Origin: Arctopsyche grandis
Lineage: Eukaryota > Arthropoda > Insecta > Trichoptera > Hydropsychidae
Length of the DNA: 64,000 bases
NCBI RefSeq assembly: GCF_051622035.1
Contig: NC_135360.1
Span: forward strand, 31,513,206 to 31,577,205
Reading direction: 5' to 3'
Shown: in pieces, positions 31,697 to 44,075 of the stretch
Layout: the number at the start of each line of letters is the position of its first letter
Position numbering within the stretch: position 1 is the first letter of the stretch
Translations under genes and position numbers: made by a program
The notes under the pieces: model-generated
Told to the model about the DNA's origin: nothing
The model's database searches: none
Seen by the model: only the letters and a program-made list of their open reading frames with translations

Positions 31697-32718
31697 TACT
31701 TAATGCGCGATAAAATAATTTGAGATAATTACCGGTAAATTTTCCAATTAACCGGTAATTTCCGTTGGTGATTTGACAATAAATCGGTAAACCGGTAATG
31801 AAATCCCTACCTATTACATTAGTTGAAACAACATTTTGGCCGTATAAAATGGTAACAGTACAAAATTTTTTTGTAAAAAATTTAGTTACCATTTGAAATC
31901 CCACCGAGTGCTTACTTAGTCCACTATTTGGCGAAGCTCATCCCATATGATAATTACGTCGCAGGTATATAACGAGCGGCAATCTTTGATGCCCCTTTTT
32001 GCGTCGACTCGACTTTTTTAACTGTTAACCTTTTTTTTCGCGTCCTCCTCCTCCACCTACCCACAAACGATCTGGCTCGTTTTATGGCGAATCCGTCACG
32101 TCTGCTACATTGCCACACTGTCATGTATTTATTTATTTTTTTCGCTGCAAACTCAGTTTTGACATATTTGCAACGGTTCCGCTCAGATGGAAGTTCAAAT
32201 CTCCCAAGTACGGTCGTTCCTGGTCATTGTATCATAACGGGAAAGTATTTATGTATGTATGTGTGTAAGTATGTGATGATGGTACATTTTACGCCACAGA
32301 ACTTAAGTGATGGCGATTAAACAAAAAAAAAATGATGAAAAAATCGTATTAGTGTCGTATTGTATTTTAGTTTGTATGTTAATGTCGATTGTGTGCAGCG
32401 CGTGTACGTGTGTCGAATACACGTGACCCATTTTGTAGCTAGCGATAGCTACTCGGTGTCGCATTCGTGTTTTATTACACCAGTCGCCGTGTTATCAATG
32501 TGTAGTATGTATACAAACAATTTATAAACACAAGGTAAAGGTCACTAAACTGAGAGTCAGACGCTGTTCGTATATTGCGAGAATGTACCCTTGAATACGA
32601 GGTGTAGAAAGCTTTGAATTTTCCGATTTTCTTTTAATGTTCCCTTTGATCATCATATCATCATACCATATATATATAATAGCGCTATTCTGTGTGCCTG
32701 TGTGCGAAAACGCAAGCC
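31697..32718. other. Unassigned; possible unique regulatory DNA
   Basis: Contains three ACCGGTAA words (31730-31800), a CT-rich patch near 32040-32060, and near 32410-32460 a CACGTG E-box and a short TAGC-based palindrome. No frame of interest. Confidence 0.3.
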
Positions 32719-32721
32719 GTA

Positions 32722-32896
32722 GGGCCGGGCCGCACCGTGCAACTTTGTCGGCCGACTTGTTGCGCGACACGAAAAAATGTATGGAAATGTGTGCGACAAA
32801 CAAGTTGACGGGTGCGGCATGTTCCATCTACCTGCATGCATTTGTCTGGTCGCCCTCAACCAAGTTGTTCGCTAGTTGAGCGGTACGGCCCGGCCC
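32722..32896 (+). mobile_element. Foldback MITE, short form 1, 175 bp
   Basis: Terminal inverted repeats GGGCCGGGCCGCACCG and CGGTACGGCCCGGCCC with 3-bp flanks GTA (32719-32721, 32897-32899). A 3-bp duplication suggests a PIF/Harbinger-like group. It carries the same internal deletion as 58840-59014 relative to the 247-bp form at 46689-46935. Confidence 0.8.
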
Positions 32897-33019
32897 GTAC
32901 TATAATAGACGTTTCGATTCGACATTTGTATGTACGTCACAATTAAAACACTGCAAACAAATTGTACGACAACTAAAATTAGCTAGATACCTAAAATTAT
33001 ATAAATAAATAAATATAAT

Positions 33020-33170
33020 CTATTTATAGATATATGTATGTATATAAAATTGAATGTCTGTTTGTCTGTCTGTCTACCTGTCTCGTATAGGCTCCTAAAC
33101 CACTCAACCAATTACGATGGAACTTTCAGGATTGTTGTATGCATGTCCGGGAAGCTTACTGTGAAAAAAA
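33020..33170 (+). repeat. Unassigned repeat piece with a Helitron-like 5' flavour
   Basis: TATATAAAATTGAATGTCTG followed by a (GTCT)n run and CTCCTAAACCACTCAACC resembles the start of insect Helitron-type repeats. No matching 3' end was found, so the class is tentative. Confidence 0.3.
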
Positions 33171-33210
33171 AAACGGTAAAAAACCTCTTAATAATAATAT
33201 TCGTAATTAC

Positions 33211-33344
33211 TAAAGCCCGGACCCTGAGGGGGCCGTTTATTGTTAAAATGTTGTAAATGAATTGTTAAAGGTTTGCCGAACCTTTTTTACAAAGAAATTT
33301 ACAACAGTTGAACAATAAACGGCACGCTTCCGGTCCTATCTCTA
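33211..33344 (+). mobile_element. hAT MITE F, 134 bp
   Basis: Perfect 8-bp duplication GTAATTAC (33203-33210, 33345-33352). Starts TAAAGCCCGGACCCTGAGG and ends CCGGTCCTATCTCTA. The two halves are reverse complements around AAAGGTTTGCCGAACCTTTT, a fairly intact foldback. Confidence 0.9.
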
Positions 33345-33352
33345 GTAATTAC

Positions 33353-35034
33353 AAGTTTAGTGACGTGAAAGTTTGAAGCGCCATTGTGTAGTCAAGGAAA
33401 TGTGTTCGTTGGTAACCACGTTACCAGTTGGTTTATGACGACACGGCGCTGAAGAGATGTTGTTGAGTTCCAACCATCACTTGAAACGAGAATTGCATGC
33501 CTTATTCTGGCATGCCGGGTTTAGTATACCATCTATATAATATTGCTATTCTTTGTGTCTGTCTGTCTGTGTGTCTATCTGAGATAACGCTCGCCGTACT
33601 ATAGTGATCGTTAAATATATCATTAATAAAGATATTATTTAAAAGTCAAAATCAACACAATTCAATTTTTTTCACAAATTGGGTTGTATTTATTGGTTAA
33701 AATAAGGGCTTATTAATATTGTTTATTATTAATTTTGATTTGATAGATTTTGCATAGTAAAGTTTCACTTCTGTGGTTTGTAATATGAAATACTTGGTGC
33801 TATTTTCCAACTCTAGAAATGCCAAGCACTTCTTCTTGTCTACTATACAAAGGTGAATGTTTGTTTATTTTTGTGTTTTTGAGCTTTTAAAAATCTACAG
33901 CTTTCAATGTGTAATAAATATGCTCGCTATATTATTATATGATGGTATTCAAAATTGGTACAGATGATGATAATATATAAAAATCTCAATGCGAATGGCG
34001 TCTTTTACTCTTGTATCTTTATGCGTGCCGTGTGTCTCCGTGCGCGCCTTGTATCTCCATCCACACACGCGTGCTTTTTATCTTAATTTGGTTAGGAAAT
34101 AATATAAAGATAAATTCAGAAAAATTCACAGCAACAATAATACAAACATAAATATTAAGTTATGACAACAGTGTTCGACCTAAAGTGTCATTTTGAAGCA
34201 GTTACACAAATTTGGATCATTTATGAATCATTCAAATTTATAAGTCGAAAATCGTTATTGTTAATCGATACATATATACATATATAAAGTTTTTTAATAA
34301 AGTTCAAAATCAAAAAAAAAATGAGCACTTGCGTGAGAACAAACATTCGATCAAAACGTATCGACAAACTCGTAATACGTAAATATTTCTTAATTAATAC
34401 AAAATCTACTTAAAGTAAAAAAACACACATGTACATATATGTACATATAAGTTGAAAATTATAATAAATTCGAAATATTTAATCTGATTACATCGCATAT
34501 GAAATTTGTGAACGCGATATTCATCGCCAGTGCTCGCCAATGGGTGGGTCGTAATTTGTACATGAATAATTGAAAAGTTTGCGCTACAGAGTGGCACGCA
34601 AACTTTGGCCGTTTAATTGATGTTCGTTAACTTGTTGAGACGTATTTACTATCGAGATATCGAGATAGCATTTGCACCTATCGGACTACCTACATATACA
34701 TATGTACATACGTTCATTTTTGAGGCCAACTCTTTTTTATTTATACCTGCCCAACTATGAAAAAAATACCTTTTTAAACACTTGAAAATCTTTTATCACA
34801 CTGTAGAAGATATTATTTATGTTGACAAATCGCCAGAAACGATTATAGCGATTTTTCTGTCGTGGACATGTCTGTTTTGTCAATCCTAGACAATTCTCTC
34901 GACACGTCTGACGTAGCGTCTCTAACTACGACACATTATGTAGCCAAAGACCTTTCGAAATACATGTCTACCGACAAATATTTTTATTAATGCGTTCCCA
35001 AACAAAAAAATATTGTTATTAGTATTGTTGCGTA
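33353..35034. other. AT-rich intergenic stretch
   Basis: A (GTCT)n-containing patch at 33540-33590 resembles 32660-32710 and may be another Helitron-type start. Elsewhere only AT-rich sequence with TACATA/TATGTA. Confidence 0.4.
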
Positions 35035-35260
35035 AAGATAGGACGATCAGTGCGCGACACTCATTGTCCAATCAGGGAGCGCGACTCATCGACCAATCAG
35101 AGAGCTCAGCTCATCGATCAATGAGCGAGCTCGACTATGCTTATAAACATGTATAAAAGCGGTGATCGTTACTGCATCGAAACTGTCAAATGATCGAAAT
35201 ATTTTCGTGATTTTTATGACGATATGTGAAATAGTCCGTTTACATATGAAGAGCGTGTAG
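35035..35260 (+). promoter_or_regulatory. CCAAT-repeat plus TATA block
   Basis: Three roughly 25-bp tandem units (35060-35135) contain CCAATCAG, CCAATCAG and a mutated ATCAATGAG, each followed by GAGC. TATAAAAG follows at about 35153. Downstream, GTGAAATAGTCCGTTTAC matches the end of MITE family Y. This is a plausible RNA polymerase II promoter, perhaps of an LTR or other mobile element. Bases 35261-35894 hold nothing recognised. Confidence 0.4.
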
Positions 35261-35894
35261 TTCCATGCATACATTATTTTCGATCTTTCAAATTTCGATC
35301 TTTGCTTTTCAATCTATCGACTTTCGATGAAGTGATCCAGACCCATAAAAATAAATACATTCAACTTTAGGTTAATTAATAACATTTTCACAATGACAAA
35401 GTTCGTCTTTAATTGTTTTTATTATAAAAACACAAAATTTTTTATGGCTAATTGACATAGTATACATAGCTATACATACATAGTAAAACTTTGCAGACAC
35501 GATTATATCAATATGTTTTTTGAAATTTTATTCGGAGAACTCACTGTTGAATAATATTTATGAATGATAGCTGAAACTTTTCCTTTCAATATTTTTCATT
35601 GATACCATTTTTTTCTAAAATTGGATTTATTTTTGCATATTTTCTGTCTAAGATACATTTTACATTAAATATATATGTAAGATTTAGTTGACGGGAAACA
35701 TAAATGGTAGAATAAAATGAGAATCTTTCAGCGGTTTAAAATATTTTTTTACTCGGCGGAGCGCCACAACGGTCACATGTATAAAATAAAAACTCAACTT
35801 TTCTTAAAATTACATATGCTGCCAACCTAATCATCCATACATTAATTCTTCTAGATTATAAAAGTAAATCTCACATATATCTTTATAGGCAAAA

Positions 35895-36240
35895 TTGGTA
35901 TTTTATTTATTTATAGCTTATGACCATTGTGGCATTACAGGAAGAGCCTAATGCGCCACAATGGCCTACATTTGAAAAAGAGAAGAAAAACAAAAAATAA
36001 AATAAAGTAAAATACATAAAATAAAAAGCAAAAGCAGAACAACATGATAAAAAAAACAAAAGAAAAATAATATATAAAAAATTAACACAGGTAAAAAAAT
36101 CAAATAAAAGAATAAATAAAATCCTCAAATCCCATTCATAGTTTCACATTGAACAAAAGAAAAATAGTATATAAAATGTGCATAAGGAAAAAAACAATTA
36201 CATAAATAAATAAATGCGAGGACCAAATGGAAATAATTTT
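35895..36240 (-). mobile_element. SINE family 2, longest copy
   Basis: Minus-strand 3' end: hairpin GGCCATTGTGGC ... GCCACAATGGTC, then ATAAGCTATAAATAAATAAA. The body is A-rich on plus and retains the TTTGGTCCTCGCATTTA 5' piece. No coding capacity. Confidence 0.65.
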
Positions 36241-37732
36241 ATATGTATATCTGCTTATTTGCGCAATTTTTTTCGCGACTTTTTCTTGATCACGTTTTTC
36301 TATACAGAACTTTCGTATTCGAACTTTTCGTTTGCAGTTTCATCATAGAGCCCCATGTTCATATTAAGCATTATATTGCAATAAATATGTACATACAATA
36401 CATTTTCAATACATAAAATTTGTTAAAAATGTGTAACAATTTTCAATATAAATTCTTTGAGGCATTTTACCTTATGCATCGAAATTTCATCAGAAAAAAA
36501 TAATTCGCGGAAAAATGCACACAATAATATATTATTGTACATTAAATGCAGCTATATACATGTACATATGTATGTACATACATACATAAATATATAATGC
36601 GAGTTGAATACGTTCGTATACAACAGACTCGCGAGGGTAATTGAACTCTGGTTCTTCTTTGTTAACGACGAAACCGTTCTTCGTAAATTGAAACCGATGT
36701 TCGTTATAAAAGCACACCGCGCGCATCAATTAAAGATTATCCACACGTACGTAACGACAATTATAGAACAGTACGCGCCTCTGAATTTATAAATATATAT
36801 TGGCTAATAAATTCGTAGAGTGTTTGAGATCGCCTGTCAAATCATAATACCTACTGAATTAAAATCTGCCGGATTGTATTAACATTTCTCAGAATTTGTA
36901 GACGATTTCGATTGAATAAACTGCATAGCAATGAAATGATCCTAGCTCGGTCAATCAAACGCAATGAAAACATTAATATGATTGTTCACGTTGACACATT
37001 GATTTCGAGATGTGCTGATGTCAGATGTGTGATATCGGATGGTCGCACTCTTTATTGTGACGTTTTTATAATATTTCAATTGTGTTTATTGGAAGTTGTC
37101 GTAAAAGGCGTGTGCTTGTTGGTCTGATATAAATATTATGAAATTTCACTGTATAGCTTGATTGTATTATCTATTTCAGTATAGCTCAGTCATTACTCAG
37201 TGTGTCACTACTGTTATATATATGTACATAAAGGTGGGCGTTCACGGAAGAATTACATATCTGGCTATCATAAACAAATCTTCGATAAAATTTCTTTCCA
37301 AACTAGGGATTGAGAATCTTTTGCCGGACAAAAAATAATTTAAATAATAAAACTCACTCTTGATCAAAAGCACAGGTGTAAAAGTGGGAGAAATTTGTGA
37401 GGTCCATTGAAAAATATAATTTATTCCACTGTGCATGAAGAAGTTTTCACTTAAAAAAACTACTATACTTTGGGTACTATAGTCGAACTATGAAACTTAC
37501 ACACGTAAAATGTACATGCTGTCACCCGACACGCGATGGCCAATTACATTTCGTTTCAGTTTCGCATTGTATTTTGGTCAAGAAATACAACATTGCTCGT
37601 GCGTATAATTTGACTTTTATTTTTTGTTAGTTTTGAGTTCGTGTTTTGTATTTTGAAATATTTACATTAATAAAATTTTAATATAAATACGCAAGTTCTT
37701 GATATTATTAATTAATTTATGGAATATGTATA
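36241..37732. other. Mostly unassigned; microsatellite and a diverged foldback arm
   Basis: 36545-36595 is a TACATA/TATGTA simple repeat. 37505-37560 (GTACATGCTGTCACCCGACA) resembles the arm of the foldback at 61300-61429. No gene is seen. Confidence 0.4.
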
Positions 37733-38145
37733 TCTAATACATATATAATTGCATAAGAGACTTTGTATATATGCATATATGTATGTAACATTGGTTGGTT
37801 GGTTTGGTTCGATTCATAGACGCCGATTCAATTTTTTTTTATTCAAAGTATTCGAAAGCCCCGGGGGCGAAGGCCCAGGAGGTGAAGTCCCCGGGGGCGA
37901 AGTCCCGAAGGGCACTGGGGGCGAAAGCGCCGAGGGCGAAGGAGCCAGGGGGGGCACGGGATTCTAGTATACATATAATTTCGAAAGAGACTTAGTATAT
38001 ATGTACATATGTTTGTTTGTTGGTGGCAGTCAATTTAATAAAAAAAAAAAAAACAAATGAAAAAAAATAAAATGTTTACTATTAGATTAGTCATGTTTCA
38101 GCAGTTTATATTACAAATACCGATCGAAGCTAGGTAAAATCACTA
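37733..38145 (+). mobile_element. Helitron-like non-autonomous element H1
   Basis: Starts TCTAATACATATATAATTGC and includes two copies of an AGAGACTT(A/T)GTATATATG segment, a GC-rich minisatellite, and a 3' end (TTACAAATACCGATCGAAGC) matching H2. The terminal CTAG is degraded. The layout is the same as at 56574-56954. Confidence 0.55.
37859..37960 (+). repeat. GC-rich minisatellite within H1
   Basis: Imperfect repeats of GGGGGCGAAGTCCC-type units stand out in an AT-rich element. In one frame they read as PGGE/PGGEV repeats, probably incidental. A shorter version occurs in H2 at 56700-56745. Confidence 0.7.
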
Positions 38146-38324
38146 TAATTTTATATTAATGGAAATTTATATTTTTTAGACGATAACAATAATTGTCAAC
38201 GTCATGTTATGGACAGCAAAACTTACAGTAATATTACTACAGATCTTGCATTGAATTATATTGTAATAATATTATATTCTTTAATAAGAAATAATTAAAA
38301 AAATAAATAAATTATTTTACGCAA

Positions 38325-38520
38325 GTACAAAACATCCCTGCGAGGCCCGAATGGAAGAGAGAAGATCAAATTATGAAAATACTGATGATATCAAAACTAT
38401 CAAGAAAAATAATGTGTAAAGTATGTAGATAATGACTGGATTGGTACCTATCTATTAAAATATATATAAGATGTATTGTAAACATAATATATAAACAGTA
38501 AATAAACTTTAAAAAACTAA
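38325..38520. mobile_element. SINE family 2 5' fragment next to a Jockey-tail fragment
   Basis: ACAAAACATCCCTGCGAGGC (38325-38400) matches the 5' part of SINE family 2 at 4100-4160. Then AGATGTATTGTAAACATAAT and a TAAATAAACTTTAAAAA end match the Jockey tail. Confidence 0.4.
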
Positions 38521-39588
38521 TTATTAAAAGCGTTTCATTATCATTTTATTATCCTGTGTGCCTTATAAAAGGAATAATGAACTTAAATTGAGATGTACAA
38601 CACTAATTTGAGACGAGAAACGCCTGGCAGGCACTTAGCGTTTAAAAGGCTCGTAAGTGCAAGAAACTGCATACGATAATAATAATAACAACAGTACAGA
38701 GAGAAGTAAAGGAGTACCTAGCGTACCGGTGTCTTTGTTCGCTTCTCAACAAAGGCCGTATAACAAAACGTCGACATTTAACTACCTAATAATTCCATTG
38801 AAATCCGCTATAAATAAATAGCAGGTACCAAATCGCATGGTGGCTAAAGATATACATACATATGTTTATGTATGTACTTGACACTTGATTGAATCAATAA
38901 ATACACTAGAATGATAAACTGGCATCAAAAATCACCCTCGTGACGATGCTGGCATAAGTCTGTGCTATCTACTTAAGTGTTATGAAATTTGAAGAAGGGA
39001 AACTATTGAATCAATTAGCTCAATCAATTGGATATGAAGACTGTTTGTATAGTAATACGCGGTGTTTGTTGAAAGGCGATATCATTCATGAAAGGGATTT
39101 AGTGAAAGTGTAATAGTTGGGTCAGGTTTTGATTTATATTTAAAAGGATGATGAGGGAAATTATAAATGGATATGGTTTGATTTTATTAAATTAGAAATG
39201 TATAAAGCTAAATTGTAGTGTATTTGAAGAGATAAAGTTTTAAAGCTTTGACGTTGAATCATTGAAACTGTACTTCTCTGGAAGGAACTACATTAGAAGA
39301 GGTCAAAATTGAAGAGGAATCTTTAAGAAAATGTGAAAGATATCAAAGACAAAACTAAAATATGAGAATGTTATTGATAAAAGTAGTGCATAGGTTGTAG
39401 GTAGAGTAAGAAAAAAAAAAGACAGCAATACGTCTGTCAATATTATCTCAAGATTGCTTGTGACAACAAATTTTCAAAATCGAAGTCGAGAGATTTGTCG
39501 TAGCGTCTCTCACTGGGATAAATTTCTGAGACAGTGATTTAGCTTGTCTGTCGACAAATTTCTACCTGTGTGGGCTTTCCTTAACATT
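38521..39588. other. Unassigned AT-rich sequence
   Basis: No terminal repeats, domain or long frame recognised. Confidence 0.5.
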
Positions 39589-39995
39589 TTTTTTACATAG
39601 ATATATACCAGGAAGGCCTAACAGGTAAACCCCAATGCATCTTCCTAGACAATTAATTACAAACATTGCAACATTTTTTATTACACAAATCACTGCATAC
39701 CAAGACACTGAAGAATAAACAATTAATTAATCGATAGACATCTATGGATTTAGACTTTTAGACATATTGTACATAAATCAAATTCAGATATTTGTCACAT
39801 AGCGAGTATAATGGTTTTTGCCAATCTGATGGAGCAACCGTTTCAACAATGAAATCAGATAAATTGGCAACGATCAACTTGGAGTCACAAATATCCAAGT
39901 CTGACCATCACCATTAAATATTAGCACGGGATCGAACCCGGCAACCTCTCGGTGCTAAACATAAACGCAACCACCGAACCATACTGCTGGCTAAT
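39589..39995 (-). mobile_element. SINE family 1 copy
   Basis: Minus-strand head near 39990, B-box-like GGTTCGATCCCGTGC, hairpin at 39610-39650 and the A-rich 3' side at 39589. The outer hairpin has one damaged position (CTAGGAAGATGC). It lies beside another copy in the same orientation, 17 bp away. Confidence 0.7.
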
Positions 39996-40011
39996 ATGTA
40001 TTAATCAACAT

Positions 40012-40432
40012 ATATATATTTTTTTATTTTATTTATACATTTTATTACAGGTGAACCCCAATGCGCCTTCCTGGCCAATTGCAAACAATACAGCATTTTT
40101 ATTTATTATACAAGTCGCTGAATTACGAGACACTGACTTAAACTCGCAATTTAACGAGACATCTATAAATTGGACATAAATTTTATTGCACATTTATCAT
40201 ACTCAAATAGTGGTGACATAGTAGGTAGGAAAGATTTTTAGCCAATTTTTAATCGGGAACCGTTTCAACAATGAAATCAGAGAAAATTGGCAAACTCTGA
40301 TAGGAAACGATCGACCAGGAGTCACAAATATCCAGGTCTGACCAGCAGCACGAGGTCAGCTCATGGGATCGAACCCGGTACCTCTCGGTGTTAAGCAGAA
40401 GTTTAACAACCGAGCTATGCTGCTGGCGAAAT
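40012..40432 (-). mobile_element. SINE family 1 copy, same orientation as its neighbour
   Basis: Body and head are well preserved (GATCGTTTCCTATCAGAG, GGGTTCGATCCCATGAGC). The 3' hairpin is partial: CCAGGAAGGCGCATTGGGG is present but the distal GCCTTCCTGG half is lost. Confidence 0.7.
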
Positions 40433-41654
40433 TCAATCGTACAATACGAACCAATGTATGTTGTATGTATACAGTATAGTAAACACCTACTGGTAATTGA
40501 AATAGACTCTTCAGTGCAATTTAATCACTATGCAAATTTGAAGTGAATTTTTAGCATCTTATATCAAAGTGAACAGTACATTAGTACAACTAGTGATACA
40601 TAGGAGTATTTCGAGAGACTTACACAGTTTTGTAATTTTGTAGCTGTTGAGCACGTCAACAGGTGAACGACAGTGGTACAGGTGCATCCGAGCACCGAAC
40701 CGGAATTAGCCGGCAAACCCGAACCGGGTTTCCCTCGCCCGAGTCCCGACGAACGAACCGGCCAATGCTTATTTTATACATTATACATATATATCGTCAT
40801 GTCCCAATTGATGTCGTGTGCTGATGAGACCAAATGAATTGCATCACCGACCTCCTATTTCTGTCTCTCAGACACGGACCGAGACTTCTCCAGCCATCGA
40901 CCGAGTGGTGTTCAATAACTTTCTTTATATAACTCTCCCATTGTGCCACATGCACACCGCTTACTTTCATCGACTAGTCAAACAGTCGTCGTGTCGTACA
41001 CGCGTGAATAGATGTTGAAAAATTCAGCATATCAAAGTTAGTATTGCTTATTTCGATCTATAATAGAAATCATCAATAACGCCTTTAGCAATTTAGTCAC
41101 GGCCATTCGGATGTCCGGAATGAACTTAAGATTGACTTAGATTATCTTTTTTTTGGTTTGGAGACGAGCTTGGAAGCTGTAGAGTACATAATAAGTGCTG
41201 GGTTGTTTGATATTGTTGGGATAGTTAAAGATCGAATTTAAAATCAAATTGGTGGCAGCGGTGGGATCCAAAGCAAAATAAATTAAATTTGTGTCAACCA
41301 AAAATATAAAAAAATCTGGTGGTTAGGCTTAATCCAAACTTTGAAAAAGGTGGTTCAAATAAGACACAGACGCAATTTTTAACCAACTTTTAGAGAAGAA
41401 AAAGAGCCTTATCTAACCTAAAATGGTAGAAAAAGTTTTAATATTGATGATTTTTGAAGAACATCCATAGGAAGAAGACAAATTGTGTAACCAGTATGGA
41501 TTGATAATTGCAATATAAGAAGACTTACATACATACATACTAATGTAAAAAATGGTTTGTAAAGTTTAGATTCATATACATATATTAGCTAGTGAAGAGA
41601 TTAAATTTGTAATAGAAGATTCATATAGCTAGAAAAATGAAAAGTTGAAAAAAA
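40433..41654. other. Unassigned; GC-rich block at 40660-40770
   Basis: The block (AACCGGAATTAGCCGGC, CCCGAACCGGGTTTCCC) contains overlapping inverted words and CpG. It is not linked to a terminal repeat or frame. CTGATGAG at about 40821 was checked for a hammerhead ribozyme core and rejected. Confidence 0.3.
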
Positions 41655-41830
41655 CAAGGCCTCGAATGGTACCCAAAAGAATATAAAAGGTCACTAGTGG
41701 GATGAGTAGGCGACGAAAAATGTTGATTGAAATGGTGAAAAAAGTTGGATTAACGCTGCTTAAAACTAGCTTGATACTAATGGAAGCATGTTGGAGAGGC
41801 CTTTATCCAGCAGTGGATGGTTAATGGCTA
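41655..41830 (+). pseudogene. RTE LINE 3' terminal coding fragment
   Basis: Reading across frameshifts gives LEWYPKEYKRS, then WKHVGEAFIQQWMVNGYK and a stop. LEWYPR...KR and W...GEAFIQQW are the closing motifs of RTE-clade ORFs. The tail text TTATCCAGCAGTGGATGG matches the satellite units at 1114-2808. Confidence 0.65.
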
Positions 41831-41855
41831 TAAATTATGATAGGAGTAGAACGGG

Positions 41856-42141
41856 TGTCACGACGAAACGTCTACGGACAAAAATTCAAACGACACAACA
41901 AGTGATTACGCGACATAAATGGTTACGGACAAAATGTTTACGCGACTAAATGGTTACGGACAATATAATTACGTGACTAAATGAATAGGGACAAAATGAT
42001 TACGCGACAAAATTAATATAAAGAACTTTTGAATTCTTCGTGAACATATGTATGTCGTGTAATCATTTTGTCCGTAAGCATTGAGTCACGTAAAAACTTT
42101 GTGTCACTAGAAGTTTTGTCCGCAGACATTTTGTCGTGGAA
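41856..42141. mobile_element. MITE with about 78-bp terminal inverted repeats made of a short repeat
   Basis: Left end CACGACGAAACGTCTACGGA and right end TCCGCAGACATTTTGTCGTG are reverse complements, and pairing extends about 78 bp inward with few mismatches. The arms and centre consist of alternating GTTACGGACAAAATG and ATTACGCGACTAAATG units (period about 32). No clear target duplication. It lies directly after the RTE fragment. Confidence 0.65.
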
Positions 42142-44075
42142 CCATTAAACCACGATGCTGTATTTTGTATCTATTTGTGCCAATGACTTTACAGGTTGAC
42201 CGATACATCAATAGTCATTAACTCATTAGGACTTAAAATCATGGTTGTCAGCAGTGGGATCCAGATTATATGTATATAAAGTAAGTTCAATTGTAACGAG
42301 CTAATGGAGAAGTCAAACTTTTATCAAAATCAACAGATGATCTGGTCGTAGTTCTTGATTTTGTCGAGTGCAAAATGCTCCAGTTCGCGACCGCAAAAAA
42401 GCGTGGGTGCGGCAAATGACGCGATTCGCAGACGTCATTGGTGTGAACAAAGAATAAAAAAGGATGATCATCCAACAATAGGTGAGACTTTATTAGTTGA
42501 TTGAACCGGTCAAATGAGTGAACGGTTGCCGTTGTTGACCGACGCGAATTAATTTACAATGTTATTAACCAACGATGATAATAATCAAACAAAATCATTC
42601 AACATAATTGTTTTACTGTCGTTTAAAATCCAAAGTTTACAATTTGCACAAATCATATATATGTACAATGAGTATTAAATCATTTATTTCTATTCTGTAG
42701 TATTAGTACCACACGATAATTTACCTGTAAAGATAAAATCACACTAAGCGTACCATTGAAACTGTGCAAAGCCCACAATTTGCTGGTATATCATTTATTT
42801 AACGGATTCAATAATCGTTCAGTCGTTGGAACCGATTCGTAATTATATACTTTGTGAGATGTATTACTATAATTTTTAGACACAAAAACAATTCTAATAT
42901 AAAATTTAAAGCAACGGCAACATAAGTTATGTCAACATATACATATGTATACGTGAGACTATCAAACTGTTAATGATATTAATTACCAAAGAATGACGAG
43001 ACAAATTTAATGACATGCAGTAGATTTTTTTCAGTCATAGCGTTATGTTACCGTTTCATGATTAATCTGTTAATATGATAAATTGATCAAATTGTATCGA
43101 CGATCGTTGAACCGGTTCCTGTTATCATGATATTCACAAACAAATTACAGCACGTCGGTTTATTTGTCTTTCAAACCATTTTAATTAAATTGCAACGTTT
43201 TCAATATTGAAGAGAAGCACAATTTGAATATGAACCGGTTGACGTTTAAAGTAAACGTTCCAATTGTTGAGACGATGACGTAGTATCATATTTTACTGGA
43301 ACCGGTTCACAATTTGCTCACGGTCAATATATGTATGTACATATGAGAAAAAAATCAACAAATTGTACGAACGAAGCAGAAATTATAATATTTCTCATAA
43401 TGAAGTTTTGCTATAATATTTCAGACTTTTCACTGGTCAGTAGGTCGGCGAAAATTTCAACCTCGTGTCAAAGGTTACCGACCACTGATTATAAACATTG
43501 ACAAGATCGTATAGTTCTCATATAGCACTCAACATTCCTCGTGAGATAAAGAAAGAGCCGCATACAGACGATTTCCAACGATGTATATGATTTACGATAA
43601 TGTTTATTATAATTATACGAGTTTCAGCGGCTAACCGGAGAATGAAAACCTACAACAAAAAAAAAAATACAAAGAATAATAAATATAATGTAGAAATGCG
43701 CCATTTTACCGTCTGTCCGTTAGTATGCCATTAACGAGTTCCGGGTTTCGTCGCGAAATCTCCAGGTGAAATTTATGATCGCACAGACTCAAATTTGGAT
43801 TTTTTCATTCATAATATACCTAATACAGTTATGTATTTTAAGTTGGATAATCTAGCTTACAAAGTACAATACCTGTGTGAGCACAAATGACCTTAAAAAA
43901 CCCGTCAAAAAGTAGCAAACCACAAAGCTAACTGTTAAAGTAGTTGCATAATTTATTTGTTTACGTACTAATGTCATTATGTCTCATTTGAACATAAACA
44001 CATGTGTGCATTTGTAAGTTATAATATTACACAATTTAATCTTACGTAACAGAACAGTGTCAGCACGTAACAAAA
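42142..44075. other. Apparently unique sequence, candidate host regulatory DNA
   Basis: No repeat of the other families falls here. Short AT-rich patches alternate with motif-bearing sequence (see the AACCGGTT cluster). No credible coding frame. Confidence 0.4.
42504..43307. promoter_or_regulatory. Cluster of Grainyhead-type AACCGGTT sites
   Basis: Perfect AACCGGTT palindromes at 43110-43117, 43233-43240 and 43300-43307, with near matches at 42504-42511 (AACCGGTC) and 42830-42837 (AACCGATT). AACCGGTT is the published core of Grainyhead, an epithelial transcription factor conserved in animals. Flanks of the sites differ, so they are not copies of one repeat. The regulatory role is inference. 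Confidence 0.4.

Noticed and set aside
31730..31800. Three ACCGGTAA words as another Grainyhead cluster
   Set aside because: They share flanking sequence (AATTACCGGTAA/TAACCGGTAAT) and look like local duplication, and two depart from the full palindrome.
39900..40430. tRNA genes suggested by GGTTCGATCCC B boxes (here and at other SINE heads)
   Set aside because: No cloverleaf with anticodon and acceptor stems can be formed; these are SINE heads.
40815..40860. Possible hammerhead ribozyme core (CTGATGAG)
   Set aside because: The required GAAA element and a pairing stem III with a cleavage-site UH are not present at suitable distance.
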